DNA of 64,000 nucleotides from Primula veris (Eukaryota > Streptophyta > Magnoliopsida > Ericales > Primulaceae), in NCBI GenBank assembly GCA_963682055.1, contig OY821744.1, positions 8,224,835-8,288,834 on the forward strand, read 5' to 3'. This document shows, piece after piece, positions 21,801-39,148 of the stretch. The notes below the pieces were generated by a model. That model made no database searches. It had not been told where the DNA came from and was given only the letters and a program-made list of their open reading frames with translations. How positions within the stretch are numbered: position 1 is the first letter of the stretch; each line of letters opens with the position of its first letter. A program made the translations under genes and the position numbers.

Positions 21801-24482
21801 AGAACTAGATAATCTGTCATCAGTTCATTTATTATATATTCCCTTGTATTTGCACATGCTCAAGTTTGTATAATCTACGTTTCTGATGGCAAAATATTGA
21901 TATGGAGGTAATAAAGGTGATAATAAAAGAAGATTTTTAAATAGATTGTGAAATTAATCCTATTAAGTCACTGAAATTTTCTGTATTAAGCAAAAAACCC
22001 ACGTATTGTTGATCCCAGCGTGTCTGCTTCTAAATTTTACCCAGAGAACAATTAAAGGTGCACAAATTAGTGTTGATCATTTTGATTTCAAATGTTTTAC
22101 TGTGTTCCTTTTTTAAGTTGTCTTGGAGTTCAATATTATATCGCGTGCCAGCAAGCAAGCATTGCAGACGCTTTCTCACTGAATTTTGTTATTTTCAGGG
22201 AGAGGTCCCACTTCAAGGAGACTTTTCTGCTGAACATATGATTTTTGGGGGTCAGTTATATCTTTTTTTATGGAATATTAATCACCCAGTGTCATACTTG
22301 TGTCATCCATTCATTTAAAGTTGTCAGAAGAATGAAAACTAGGAGTATTCCTGAATGGAATGCAATATTTAAAGTAAAGTTTATGATTAGTAGTTCGATT
22401 CCTCATGAAGTACCAGTTCATATCTTCTTATAATGCAAACAAATCCAAGATTCCTTTGATGGTCTTTCTGTAAATTTCTTTTTGTGTTTCTTACCCTGTT
22501 TGCATTTCTTTCCCATGCTCCAGTGGAAGGGGTTGATCCTGTTAGAAGAGAAAGGCTAATTGAACTTCTAGATATTGATTTGAAGTGGCGTATGCACAAG
22601 GTATCTGATGGTCAGCGGCGTCGGGTTCAAATTTGTATGGGTCTCCTTTTCCCATTTCAGGTATTTCTTCAATATTTATCAATGTCAGTAAATAGTGAGT
22701 TGTACTAGGAATAATCACTCACGGTTATTGCTACATGACAAAATTGGTGTAATCTTCTTGCATCTCATTTATTTTGTATCTCTCTTGCCAGTCTCCCTCT
22801 TCTATACTAAGTCATACATTTTTTATACTTGAAATGCGGCAGCATCCATGATTCTATGAGATCAATAAGGTGTAGATACATGTTAAATTGTACTTATCGT
22901 GATTCCAAGCTTATGGTGCTTGAAAACCAAATTTCGCATAATGCAAAAAGTGTAACTTTTCATACTTGCCATTGCTGTACAACATACAACCACCCACTGT
23001 TCTTACTTCCTATAACTACCTAAAGTGGTTGACAAAGATTGAAAAGCAAATCATAAAAGATAATCTACATTTTAGCTCCGCCAGTCTCCAATAGCTTGTC
23101 ATTCTTCTAAAATCCTATTTTGGAATACGTTGAGCTAACTTAAGGTGCTCTGTTAACTTATCTTTAGACTCAGGTGTGTATCATAGTTGTATAAGTTTAT
23201 CTGGCTGTTTTATGTATACATTGGTGGTCTACTACTATCGAATTCTCATCATAGAATTATTTACTCACATCTTTGTTGTCCAGGTCCTTTTACTAGATGA
23301 AGTCACTGTTGACTTGGACGTAGTTGCAAGAATGGATTTGCTGGATTTCTTTAAGGACGAATGTGAACAGGTATGGGCACTTATCACCTATTGTTGGTTT
23401 GTTTGTTACACATGTGCGGAAAGGAACAAGATTTTAGTTAACATGCCTTCTAGATCCTCATAAGATGAATGCTTTTATCATGGGCTTTTTTAAATCCGGG
23501 ATATGGGCAATGAATTATCTTTTTAATTTTAAATACAAGTTCAATAAAGGGAGAAAAAAGAGCTCTTAGTTTAAGAATGAGTAGCGCATGTGATATGATG
23601 TCATTTAGGTTAGTGTGAATGTGCGGTCAAATGATGGTAATGTTCTTTTGTGTTCGTGAGGTGTTAGAGTTACCATAATAAGAATATCGTGTGCAATTAT
23701 GAACAAAGAACTTCATTTGTATTTGTTTTCTGAACACGCTGTTGTAATTTCTTGAAGCTGTGAAGATATTGAAATGGACCTTGTTTTTCTTTTTGTTCTC
23801 GCTCATTTGGGTCATCTACACATTCCTTTTTCAGTACAAATATGAAACTCTTTTTCATAACGGACTCCTATTTTCTTAATTAAGATCTTTCGCAAAAAGG
23901 TTTTTTTTTTGGGGGATTAAAAGGAAATGTTGACAAGAGTTTGTGTTAGCAAAATGCTCGGAGTTAGACGGTTGGTAAACATACTATATTTCAAAGCTTG
24001 TTAGCTAGACAACATGCTTAGAAACTCGAGTTCCTAAAATATAATCAAGCCTTATTGTCTTAAGCACGTACTATTAGTCATACTAAGTCGTGTTTTTAGT
24101 TGCTGCGTGACCGTATCTATTTGTTTAATATTTAATGAATGAAGCGAAACAGAATCTTGTATTTCTGAGTTTCAATATGTTAACCATGTAGAGAGGAGCC
24201 ACCATTGTTTATGCTACACATATTTTTGACGGATTAGAAACATGGGCTACCGATTTGGCATACATCCAAGATGGCGAACTAAAGAGGAGTGAGAAACTAT
24301 TTGATCTTAATGAGCTCAAGAACTCTATCAATTTGCTCTCTGTAGTTGAGGCATGGCTTCGTTCTGAAATAAAATCAGAGAAAAAGAAACTATTTAATCC
24401 TTTGGTTCAAAACAAAAGGACTTCTTCGCCCTTTGATTCTTCTCCTTTTAGGTCATCAAGACATATGGCCTACTATCGCTGA
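18890..24482 (+). CDS. Soluble ABC protein, ABCI19/20/21 (CAF16-like) type, 6 exons, 285 aa
   Basis: Exons: 18890-19019, 21452-21612, 22199-22250, 22524-22660, 23284-23370, 24192-24482; total 858 nt, phases consistent. It is a single nucleotide-binding domain without membrane segments. Walker A, GANGSGKTT (about residues 40-48), is split by intron 1. The signature region is [14 protein letters not shown], Walker B is [12 protein letters not shown], and the switch His lies in YATHIFDG. Length and the C-terminal [13 protein letters not shown] fit the plant ABC family I members 19-21, related to yeast CAF16. Those are soluble, non-transporter ABC ATPases; the exact role of this copy is not shown by sequence. 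Intron 1 is long (2.4 kb) and carries two MITE-like elements and a Helitron remnant. No damage was seen in the coding sequence. Confidence 0.92.
19058..19260. mobile_element. Stowaway-like MITE in ABCI intron 1
   Basis: The left end CTGCTCCGTCAGTTCCTATT and the right end read in reverse, TACTCCATCCCTTACTATT, form imperfect terminal inverted repeats with TA at the edges. It shares an internal TTTGATACAAGTT...AAATTGCACGTAGTTTCGTAG block with the element at 19632-19876. Confidence 0.55.
19255..19513 (-). mobile_element. Partial Helitron-like element in ABCI intron 1
   Basis: On the minus strand it begins TCATACTATTCAACTC after an A, like the 5' ends of the copies at 51510-51848 and 55661-55969. 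It shares their TTACCATACTCTCAT-like and AATACTTAAAAAGAATTT-like segments. The 3' hairpin and CTAG end are not clear, so this copy looks decayed. Confidence 0.5.
19632..19876. mobile_element. Stowaway-like MITE, second copy
   Basis: Left end ACTCCGATCCCATTTAGTAG; right end read in reverse TACTCCCTTTGTTCCCATCC. TA-rich borders and CTCC-starting inverted repeats are typical of Stowaway/Mariner MITEs. It shares the GCACGTAGTTTCGTAG block with the copy at 19058-19260. Confidence 0.6.
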
Positions 24483-25314
24483 TTCCGACGTTTTGGTCTT
24501 AAATGATTTTACTATATTGAGTGTTTTTTTTTATCTGTACAATAAAATCAAGAGAAATAAAAGTCGGCGCTGTTATAGAAAGCAATTGTTTTGGTTTACA
24601 GTTATTTTAATAATTTTTTCGCCTTTGGAAGAGAGTGGTAATGCAGTATAGTTCCTTTTACTTGATTAAAAGCCCTATTTGAACTGTCTATAATATATTA
24701 CATTTATAAATTGATTTCATCTACATGACTTGTGCTTTTGTTCTTTTTTAGTATAAATTGTCGTATAAGGGCATTTGTAATATGTTTCGTTTTATTACGC
24801 TTATAGTCCATATGGTTAGGATTACAACTCTATTTTGACTCCATCGTTTCATCTGATTATTGAGTTCCCAGAATCTTAAAAAATCATGGATTTGGTCCCT
24901 AATTTGAATGATAAATGATCGGTAGTACACAGATTATGGTGTGGAGGATGGTTATGATTATATCACAGAAACAAATCGAGTTCTTTGTTGCTACCACTAT
25001 ACAGAGTCATGGTTGAACAGAAAGCAGCAAAAGCCAGCCTTATTTGGATTCCCATCCGTGTGAGCATATAATCGAATAAGCAATAATCACTAATGTCGAC
25101 TACGTCAATTCTTTTTTGATTATTTTTTTAGTAAAGGCTATCGAGAACTTATTTCATTTGTTATTTTATATACTCCTTAATTTTTTTACTCTCTGGTAAA
25201 ATGTATGCTGTTAAAAGTGAAACAAGTTTACTGAACAAAATGTCAGTTAAAAATTCAATTCATTGAAATGCAAGTCTAGTAAAGTGGAATTATTGTACTA
25301 AATAAGATCCAACC

Positions 25315-25363
25315 ACTATTAGAGGTTTTTTTTTTTTTTTTTTTGAAATGACTATTAGAGGTT
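25315..25363 (-). mobile_element. Minimal retro-insertion scar: poly(A) with 13-bp target duplication
   Basis: ACTATTAGAGGTT occurs at 25315-25327 and again at 25351-25363. Only a T-run and GAAATG lie between them. This is the pattern of a severely truncated, target-primed insertion (poly(A) tail on the minus strand) that kept almost only its tail. Confidence 0.5.
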
Positions 25364-26575
25364 GTTTGATGACAATTTCAAGAAATGTTTTCTTGGGCAA
25401 AAAGTCTTTTTACATAAGTTTCTTATGCCGGATAAGGCTTCTTTTGTTATGACTTTCTGAAAAGTAGAGATCTTTAGAACTCAAAACGAAAAGACAGAAC
25501 CTAAATGGAGACCATCGGAGGCGACGTCATCCCACAATTTCGAAAATTATGATTTTTTTAATTTTTAACCTATATTTTTACTAAAATACGTTAAAAACAA
25601 TTATTTGATACCATTCATTTTTATATTCTAAATTTTGACACATCTACGTGCCATTTTTGGTTTCGGCCCTCAACTAACTTATAATGCTTTCAAAAAGTGT
25701 TGCTATCAATCATTAGTATTTAAGTAACATTTGAGATTGTGTTGCTGGTACTACAATAAATTGCATGTACAAGTCACGTTTGTACTTAAATACCAAACCC
25801 AATAACAAACCTCATCCAACCAAGTTACCAACTTACATAAACACTCATATACGTAACACAAGTAGCATAACTCATCATATAGACATATAGTACAGTACCA
25901 CTTTTATCAGTTTATTTATGCTCGATGGCTTAATTTAGTTATATTTGACTGTTTCTTGCCACTACTCCGGCCGGTATTCCCTCGCTTCTTAAACACAAAA
26001 TCACATTCCGCTTTAAATAATAATAATATATCACCTCACATGTTTCCCAAATCCCACAAGATATAAATAGATATAGACATCGAACATATTCCTCACATTT
26101 GTTTGCGGTATAAGAAATGTATAATGTTAATTATTAAGAGTAATATGACACTACCTTATATTTACGTAATTTGTAAACATGCATGAGATAACAAACCTAG
26201 TGTTTCACCAAGATTTCAAATATCGGTCCCGAATTCAAATTAATTCCATTTCGCCTTCTAGATTTATACCGTCCGTTATTTCATAGGTGATTACGAACCG
26301 AAACAAAAGACTTTTCCTTGGTTGATGTGATCCGTTGGAAATAGCTTCAATTTTTTAATCTGTTTGGATGCTTTGCCATTTTTTCTTCAATTGTTACCAA
26401 CTGCTACATTTAATGCTAATAATTGGTATATCATTATAACTACCGTAAAAACAAATGTACAATGTTACTCCACTCGTACTAACAAGTTACGAATACCCAT
26501 TTTTGCTATAATATTCAAGGTTAGAGAAGTCATTAGGCATTTCTCAGACGTTTACCTCCGAGGAACCTGAGGAAC

Positions 26576-26880
26576 CGACTAATCAGTGGTGATTTTTCTT
26601 AAAATATTCAAAGTATTTAAGTAGCTTTCAAGTTAGACCTGACTAATCACCGACTAATCGTATTAATCGCTGACTAATCCGACTAATATGTTTCCGACTA
26701 ACTAGTTTTGATCCGCCTAATCGTCGACTAATCAGTGATGATTTTTCTTAAAATATTCAAAGTATTTAAGTAGCTTTCAAGTTAGACCCGACTAATCACT
26801 AACTAATCGTATTAATTGCTGTCTAATCGTCGACTAATCCGACTAATCATCGATTAATCCGACTAATCTATGTGTTGACC
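26576..26880 (+). repeat. Two 149-bp tandem units rich in CGACTAATC
   Basis: The unit starting CGACTAATCAGTG at 26576 repeats at 26725. The two share a long nearly identical block (GATTTTTCTTAAAATATTCA and onward). Within and after the units, short CGACTAATC / GACTAATC words recur many times, both as simple repeats and with spacers. Confidence 0.75.
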
Positions 26881-27373
26881 GTCGTTGACTTCTCCACCGA
26901 CTAGTTTTAACCGAGTCAGACATGGAAGGACTAGAATGTAAACAAACATGGCCAAATTTGCATGTAATATTATTAACTCCAAATGTATGTTTTTATTCAA
27001 ATGTAGATAAAATAAAGTAAGAGGACGTAATTTTATTAGTTACAAGAAGAATGTTGTTGTAATAATAAAAGGAAAGGAGAGGAACATGGGTAGGAGAGGA
27101 AAAAAGAAGATGCTTAACAGTGCGAAATTAGCGGATTCACCACATTCACTCTATTTATTTTTATTTTTTATTTAATAATAATAACTACTTTCACTTCCAT
27201 ATTCTCTCAACATTCATTCAATTACTACTTTTGTCTTTAGCAACAGATCCAACTTGTGTTTTTTTCAGACTAATGTAATTTCTTTTCACCTTTTTGTTTC
27301 TGGGTTTTTATAGTTTTTTATTTATTTATTAGAATTAAAGTCACTCTCACATTATATATTCTATTTTTTTTTA

Positions 27374-27872
27374 GTCTTTTGTATCATGTTGCACAAAACA
27401 ACTCATGGGTTTTGATCTGTTGTTCGTAATGAAGGTGGCTATATTTTAATTGAATTAATTTGTGATTTTTAAGCATGTTTGTGGAATTGTGGTGTTAGAT
27501 ACTTAGAAAAATGTGATATTTTGTTCATATTCATGTTTGAATCTCTTTTCCTTTCTATCACTTGCTATGTAAATTTATCTGGGTACTTTTTATTGTAAAA
27601 GAAGTCTTGATTTCACAATGAGTTAAGTTCGTAGTTTTGTGTAATGCTGTTGCACAAAACAAATCATGGTTTTTGGTCCGTTGATTCTGTTGTTCCGAAC
27701 GAAGGTGGCTAATTTTTAATTAATTAATTTGTGAATTTAAAGCATGTTTTGGTGTTAGATAATACGAAAAATGTCTTCTTTTGTTCATATTCATGTTTGA
27801 ATCTCTTTTCCTTTCTATTATATGCCATGTAATTTGGGTACATTTTAAAAGAGGTCTTGATTTCACAATGAG
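27374..27872 (+). repeat. Tandem duplication in the NDR 5' leader region
   Basis: About 27374-27622 and 27631-27872 are diverged copies in direct orientation. Shared blocks include GTTGCACAAAACAA, GAAGGTGGCTA, TTCATATTCATGTTTGAATC and GTCTTGATTTCACAATGAG. The period is about 260 bp. Confidence 0.8.
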
Positions 27873-28117
27873 AAGGCATTCTAAAAAGGGTCTATTTCTA
27901 AAAAAAAAAATTTGAAGATATTTGCAGATTAGATTAATATTTGACTAGGATGCCAATTAGCTCATTGAAGGATTTGATTTAAGTCATAGTTTTGAATTAA
28001 GAGAGTTTAAGATTTGTTTTATTTTCTTTACATTTGTATACTGGATGAGTTAGATCCTATTTCTGAAGCTTGTTGATTAATTGGAATGCATTGTTATTTT
28101 ACTTTTAATTATAGAAA

Positions 28118-28150
28118 ATGGCAGTAGTTATAGAGGTGCCTTTTGAGTGA
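28118..28150 (+). promoter_or_regulatory. 10-codon uORF whose stop abuts the NDR start codon
   Basis: ATG at 28118 opens a frame coding MAVVIEVPFE, ending in TGA at 28148-28150; the main ATG is the next triplet (28151). Ribosomes would meet this ATG just before the kinase start if it is in the mature leader. A likely splice acceptor (ATTATAG) lies four bases upstream. Function is inferred. Confidence 0.55.
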
Positions 28151-34077
<5,927 letters not shown>

Positions 34078-35377
34078 GGGTTCTCTTGAAGTTAATAGCT
34101 GACATGGTGATCAAATCGCTTCTATAAAGTTTTTTTTGACTCCCCGAATCTCGACTAAAACCATCCCTTACCCTCAATATTTTTTTTTAATACTAGAGGT
34201 AGTTCAATGAAACATAAGAGTTATTGATTTTTATTCATTTTTTGGTTACTTCTGATTCTTAAACGTAATGTTATATAAAATGTATCAACTCTTTCTTTAT
34301 GTAACAATGTGTTGTAACATAACTAGGCATATTCACTGGTTCTTAAACATGTTTCTTTATTGAATATATCATTGTTGAAATGCATGTTTTGTGTTCAATT
34401 TGCGATTTCATCAGAGGTACTAACATGCTAACTTGCTATTTGTTGGTTGATCATTCTTCTAGATGCTAGTTATGATGATATGCCAAAAAAAACGTGTCAC
34501 AATTGCAGAGAATGTGATTTCTTGAGTTTAGAAAATTGGGCGTTATGAGTTCTTTGTTGTTCAGTGGCTTTTGATTCATTTGCAACCTTATCTGGCCTTA
34601 TTTGAGGCATAGAAAAGCTGCTTCATTAAGTAGCAGTTTTAACTTGAAAATGTAACTTTCTTTAGGTTTTATGATTGAATATATAATAACAGACTAAGAT
34701 AAGTGTAAATATGTATTAACAGTTGGTAATCAAATAATAATAACCAACTTAGACATTTCGACCGTGTGTTAGTGTCAAACACGGTCAACCTGGCCCGATA
34801 CGGTTTAATATTGAATCAATAAAACCATGTGGTCAGCAAGTAAAGAAGAATTTTGGTATCTTCAATTTTTAAGCATAGTTTCTCATATGTAATGAGAGTC
34901 TGATTGGCTATCAAATTCTTAATAATAATATGTTTTAGATTGTAAAAAAGATAAGATAGGATAATGAAACATGATTATCAATAACAAAAAAAAGTTATAT
35001 ATGGACTCAAGTCAAGTACAACTCACGTTCCAATTGTGTACATCAGTCTTTTCAGTAATGCTATGCACAGCACACAACTCGCATATTCCACTTTAGTTAA
35101 AAAGATATAAAAAATCGAATTCTCTTAGGTGGATTTGATGAATAAATGATACTATTCCGATTTGGTATTTTTGGCTTTATTAATATATAATATCAGTATT
35201 TTTTAAAAATACATGTACCCGGTACAGGTACGGCGCCATTTCCATTCGACGAAGTACCCTTTCAACTCTGGTTTGCATAATAAAGTGCCAATCTGTTATT
35301 AATAAATTTAGCAGAGCAAGTACTTACATTACTTTAAACATTAAAGGCTTAAGATGTAATTAGTTATACAAGCACAT

Positions 35378-35544
35378 GAAGCTCACGGATGCAGCGTATG
35401 TGACTCTGAGTTAAGGTGACTCAGAGTTCACAGCCATTGAATATTACTACAGTTAAAATATGAAATGTACCGTAGCAATATTCAATGGTTGTGGATTCTG
35501 AGTCACTCTGACTCAGAGTCACCTACGCTGCTTCCGAAGCTCAC
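35378..35544. mobile_element. MULE-type MITE with perfect 9-bp target duplication
   Basis: GAAGCTCAC occurs at 35378-35386 and at 35536-35544. Between them is a 149-bp element (35387-35535) whose first 65-70 bases are the near reverse complement of its last 65-70. The ends are GGATGCAGCGTA and, in reverse, GGAAGCAGCGTA; GTGACTCTGAGT and CCATTGAATATT are shared by both arms. Long inverted ends with a 9-bp duplication are the Mutator-like signature. Confidence 0.85.
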
Positions 35545-35907
35545 ACATCTATTCCCCAATAGTTCCTTTTAAAACCTTATTGGTCCCATATATACTGTAT
35601 ATATAGATAGTAAAAGTCCCTATATTTTGTATAAGACTAAAACGTGACATTTTTTCGTTTAAAAAATGTGATAATTTTCATACCATCCTATAATCTTTAA
35701 CAAATTGCATACCAACGTTACTAAAATTCATTAAATTGCATAAAATGCGTCAATGGTACTAACCGAAGTCATGACATGCGGTCGCACACAACCTAACTTC
35801 TGTTACCCGACTAATGTATTTCTACAATTAAATGAATTTCAGTAACGTCAATATGCAAATTGTTAGTATATGGAGTATATTCATACCCCTAACAATTAAC
35901 AAGTACT

Positions 35908-36155
35908 TTAGGTCTCGTTGGTTGCACGACTCATAGTCTCGGTACTAGAGTCTAAAAGAGTTATCTGTGATATTACAAATGACCATTGCATTGCTAATCC
36001 CAGTACTATCGATATCGCCCTCACATGCCTTTCAAAATACACCAATTTGGGATCATTTGTAGTCCGGACGTGACACATAGTCCCGACATAAAATTGTAAC
36101 CAAACACATCTTTTTGTGGGGTCCACGGGACTTCTCGCAACCAAGCAAGGCCTTA
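35908..36155. mobile_element. PIF/Harbinger-like MITE with TTA target duplication
   Basis: TTA at 35908-35910 and 36153-36155 flanks a 242-bp element. Its ends are GGTCTCGTTGGTTGC and, in reverse, GGCCTTGCTTGGTTGC. A TTA duplication with GGCC-type ends is typical of Harbinger MITEs. A 107-codon minus-strand open frame over this element is incidental. Confidence 0.65.
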
Positions 36156-36292
36156 AGTCTTTAACATATAATGATACAAATTGCCTAGTTCCTAGAAAAA
36201 TTGCGTAAGCTAATCGATGTATAAAGACCACTATTCTAATTATGAGTACTATTAGTGTAATAGTCTTTAAGTCTATTTCTTTTTTGTTTTTG

Positions 36293-36357
36293 TAACCCTA
36301 AAACCCTCATATATATATATATACAATATATTTACATTATATATATATATATATAAA
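36293..36357 (+). promoter_or_regulatory. Probable NOP10 promoter: telo-box and TATA-like repeat
   Basis: TAACCCTAAAACCCT at 36293-36307 contains telo-box-like AACCCTAA, common in plant ribosomal and snoRNP gene promoters. A long TATATATA stretch follows (about 36310-36355), then a CT-rich stretch (about 36378-36395) as often seen near transcription starts. A leader exon probably ends near 36427 (AAAG before GTTAAT) and splices to an acceptor at about 37526. Confidence 0.5.
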
Positions 36358-36948
36358 TAATCGAAAACACTCTTATTTCTCTCTCTCTCTCTCTTCCGCT
36401 ATTTCATTGCTTATCTCAAGTGAAAGGTTAATTTCTTTATTTTATTTTTTCTGCTACTTTTTATTCTTATTATTGTAAACATATGAATTTAACGACCATT
36501 TACAAGTTACAACAATTTTTTAAAATGTTTTTTTGGATTACTTTTTTGATGGGTTTCTAGCATTTAATATTACAGTATTTGCTATCAAGTTTTAGATTTT
36601 GCATAGTTTTAGTTATGTTCTGTTTATCAGTGGATATATTTTTCTAACAAAAGAACCCTTTTTTTTTTGTATTTTTTTTGCCAATAAGATTTTTGAGAAT
36701 AATTAAATGGAAGCCCTAATTAGTAGAGTACATTCCAGAGTAAACCCACTAAGGGATTCTGTTTTTGGAGGTTATTACCTGGGGTATTTTCATTTTTAGG
36801 TTTTGAGCCGAGAATAATTAGGCTTTTAAGCTAATTTTTTGAAGTTTTATTGTGTGACCAAAACATTAGAATTTTAAAGCATGGACCTATCTTAAAGCAG
36901 GCCAGATTTTTTTTAGCTTAATAGCTATTAGAATTTAGAACTAAATGT

Positions 36949-37102
36949 CAGTGTTTTAAAAAGCGAAATCTTAGCTAAAGCGTTTTTACAAGGGTTATGC
37001 TAAAAGTGTAAGATTTTAGTGGCCGAAAAAGCGGAAAAGCGAGCTTTTTTAAGATTTGAATCGAGCTTTTTTACTACGAAGCATGTTTTTTTTAAAACAC
37101 TG
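36949..37102. mobile_element. hAT-like MITE in the NOP10 leader intron
   Basis: Ends CAGTGTTTTAAAAAGCG and, in reverse, CAGTGTTTTAAAAAAAAC. The interior is rich in AAAGCG/GCTTTT words. No clear 8-bp target duplication was found. A fragment of the same family (CAGTGTTTTATAAACCGAAATC) lies at 54776. Confidence 0.6.
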
Positions 37103-37542
37103 CTGTACCCTTTTTAAAAAACCATTCTTTAATCCAACTTGAACCGCCTTTTGTAACCAGGCTCTTGGTTTTTCAATCAAATTAGAAACTTGATAGAGTA
37201 TTAGCATTTAGCATTTTAAGTAAAGTACTAAAAGTTCTCATGATGAATTGGACAAAAAGATAAACCATGCCTTGATTTTCTCTGGTTATAACATGTAGGG
37301 TGTTATTAATTTCTTTTCGCACTTTTAGATTTAGTATGGTTGATGCTGAAGATGTCCCCTTATGTATATGTTGAGCTTTTGAATCTCGTTGCATGTTCAT
37401 CTTCACTTCGGCATCACTATTTATTGCTATCTTTTCTTTGGGTTCTGAGAGTTAAAGGAATTTTTATTTGATTTGCATAAGTCGTTATCCATTGGTATTC
37501 AAATGCAGAATGATGTTTATATGCAGGTTACCATTTGATACA

Positions 37543-39148
37543 ATGTATCTTCAGTTCTACATAAATGATAATGGTGACAAGGTGTACACCACCAAGGTAT
37601 TTCAATTGTTCTTTTAAATTTTCCATCATGTGTTCATGTGGATTTCATCTCGAATGACTTGATGCCCAGTTTAATCCTTCTGCTATTTTTGTATCCCTGT
37701 TCGGAAAAATATTTTGTTGTTGGAAAACTAAATGTTTCACGTTTCAAATTTTCAATAAAGAAAAAGTATAATATCCGAAAGTGTAACACCAAAACATTCC
37801 GCATATAATTCCTGCTGGTTGTTACTATTGTCTATTGAGTATGGTTTAGTTTTGCTCTGATTCGATACTAGCATAAATAAGTTGCATATAGCTTATTCAA
37901 ACAATCATCATCATCAAACTATGCCATTATTCCATGAATTTGGGGTCGGGTATATGAAACCATATGAGAAATTATGCTTTTTCACAACAATGAATTTTCC
38001 TCTGCCATATGTTTCAGCTTATTCGTAGCATCTTTATGGTTTTTACGAAGTCAGGACATTTAGTTAATATTATCGTTACAACTGATTACTACACTTTGTT
38101 ATCATATTAATTTTATCAAACATTTTGAGTAGCCTTTTATCGTCATCTATTTCAATCCCTGCTTTGTTTTCAGTATGCATAAAGATTAAAGATTGACTGG
38201 TACTGCTATTTATTGAATTAAATTTGGTAACTTCCACCTGCAGTCATCTGTTTTTTTTATGGTCCTCGAATTACCGCCTTTGTTCTGCACCTGATTGTTT
38301 ACTATTGATTCTCATGTCTATATTGTTAACATATGATTTAATTATCTTTACAGAAGGAGTCACCTCTGGGTTTGGCTACGCTATCTGCTCATCCAGGTAT
38401 AATCATGTTGTTGCTTCTGTTCTAAATAAGAAAATCAATTATATGCTATATTATTCTACTTATTTTCAGCATAGTTTGATTTTATGTTAAGCTGATTGGA
38501 CACTGGGGGCTAGGATTGTGGCAAAGCAGGGCAATTGTCGTAAGAATTATATTAACTTGATCTAAATGTATATTTTTTGTTTAATACGCGGTACAAATTT
38601 TGAAAAAGGAGCCAATGCGGAATTAGAACTTGTAGTTCCATCCCCTTCCCAAATTCTGCGGATACATTTTTGTCATGCTATTTAGTCCCGCTTTCAGCAA
38701 AGCCTATAAAGTGTGTTATTAGCTAAAGCAACAATGCAACATGCACAGTTCCTTTCTTTCTCGAACTTTTTGATATTTTTTTACCAAGTTTTACTTGTAG
38801 TGTTCTGTTCTGGTGCACAATCAGATAGCTCATCAAAACCGGTGGTATTAACTTCACTTAGTGAGATACTATTAATTGGATGGTAATGTCATCTTTATTC
38901 GGGTAGCTATACAAGTCTGTGGCCTTTGTTCGTTAATTTGTTTGACTATAAATTTTTTATATTGCCATTTAACATCAAACATTTGCTCTGCCCAAGTGGC
39001 ATAAAGTTTTTGTCAGTTTAACTTACTTTTTGTGTCACAATTTATTGCAGCACGCTTCTCTCCTGATGACAAATACTCCAGGCAAAGAGTTCTTTTGAAG
39101 AAACGATTTGGATTGTTGCCAACTCAGAGACCAGGTCCCAAGTATTGA
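37543..39148 (+). CDS. NOP10: H/ACA snoRNP subunit NOP10, 3 exons, 64 aa
   Basis: Exons: 37543-37596, 38354-38396, 39051-39148; 195 nt, phases 0 and 1 matching. The protein starts [20 protein letters not shown], continues with [20 protein letters not shown] and ends RPGPKY. This is the conserved NOP10 pattern and its usual length of 64 residues. NOP10 binds dyskerin, NHP2 and GAR1 in H/ACA particles that guide pseudouridylation of rRNA and snRNA in nucleolus and Cajal bodies. The plant form lacks the archaeal zinc-binding cysteines, as seen here. A 5' leader intron of about 1.1 kb with a MITE inside is likely. Confidence 0.95.

Larger units (their letters stand above)
24483..28117. other. Intergenic region: ABCI 3' end to NDR 5' leader
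   Basis: No gene recognised. It holds the 3' untranslated region of the ABCI gene (to about 24750), a poly(T) insertion scar (25315-25363), a CGACTAATC-rich repeat (26576-26880) and, from about 27050, the probable promoter and 5' leader of the NDR kinase gene, with an internal duplication (27374-27872). A pyrimidine-rich stretch ending in ATTATAG at 28114 could be the acceptor of a leader intron just before the uORF. Confidence 0.5.
34078..36290. other. Intergenic region: NDR 3' end to NOP10 promoter
   Basis: No gene recognised. The NDR 3' untranslated region lies within about 34078-34400. Two MITEs with clear target duplications lie at 35378-35544 and 35908-36155. The small open frames here coincide with the MITEs. 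Confidence 0.6.

Noticed and set aside
26576..26880. CRISPR array from regularly spaced GACTAATC words
   Set aside because: Word spacing is irregular, the larger unit is a plain tandem duplication, and the DNA is a plant nuclear genome.
35908..36231. 107-codon minus-strand open frame
   Set aside because: It lies over the Harbinger-like MITE and its border; no protein motif.
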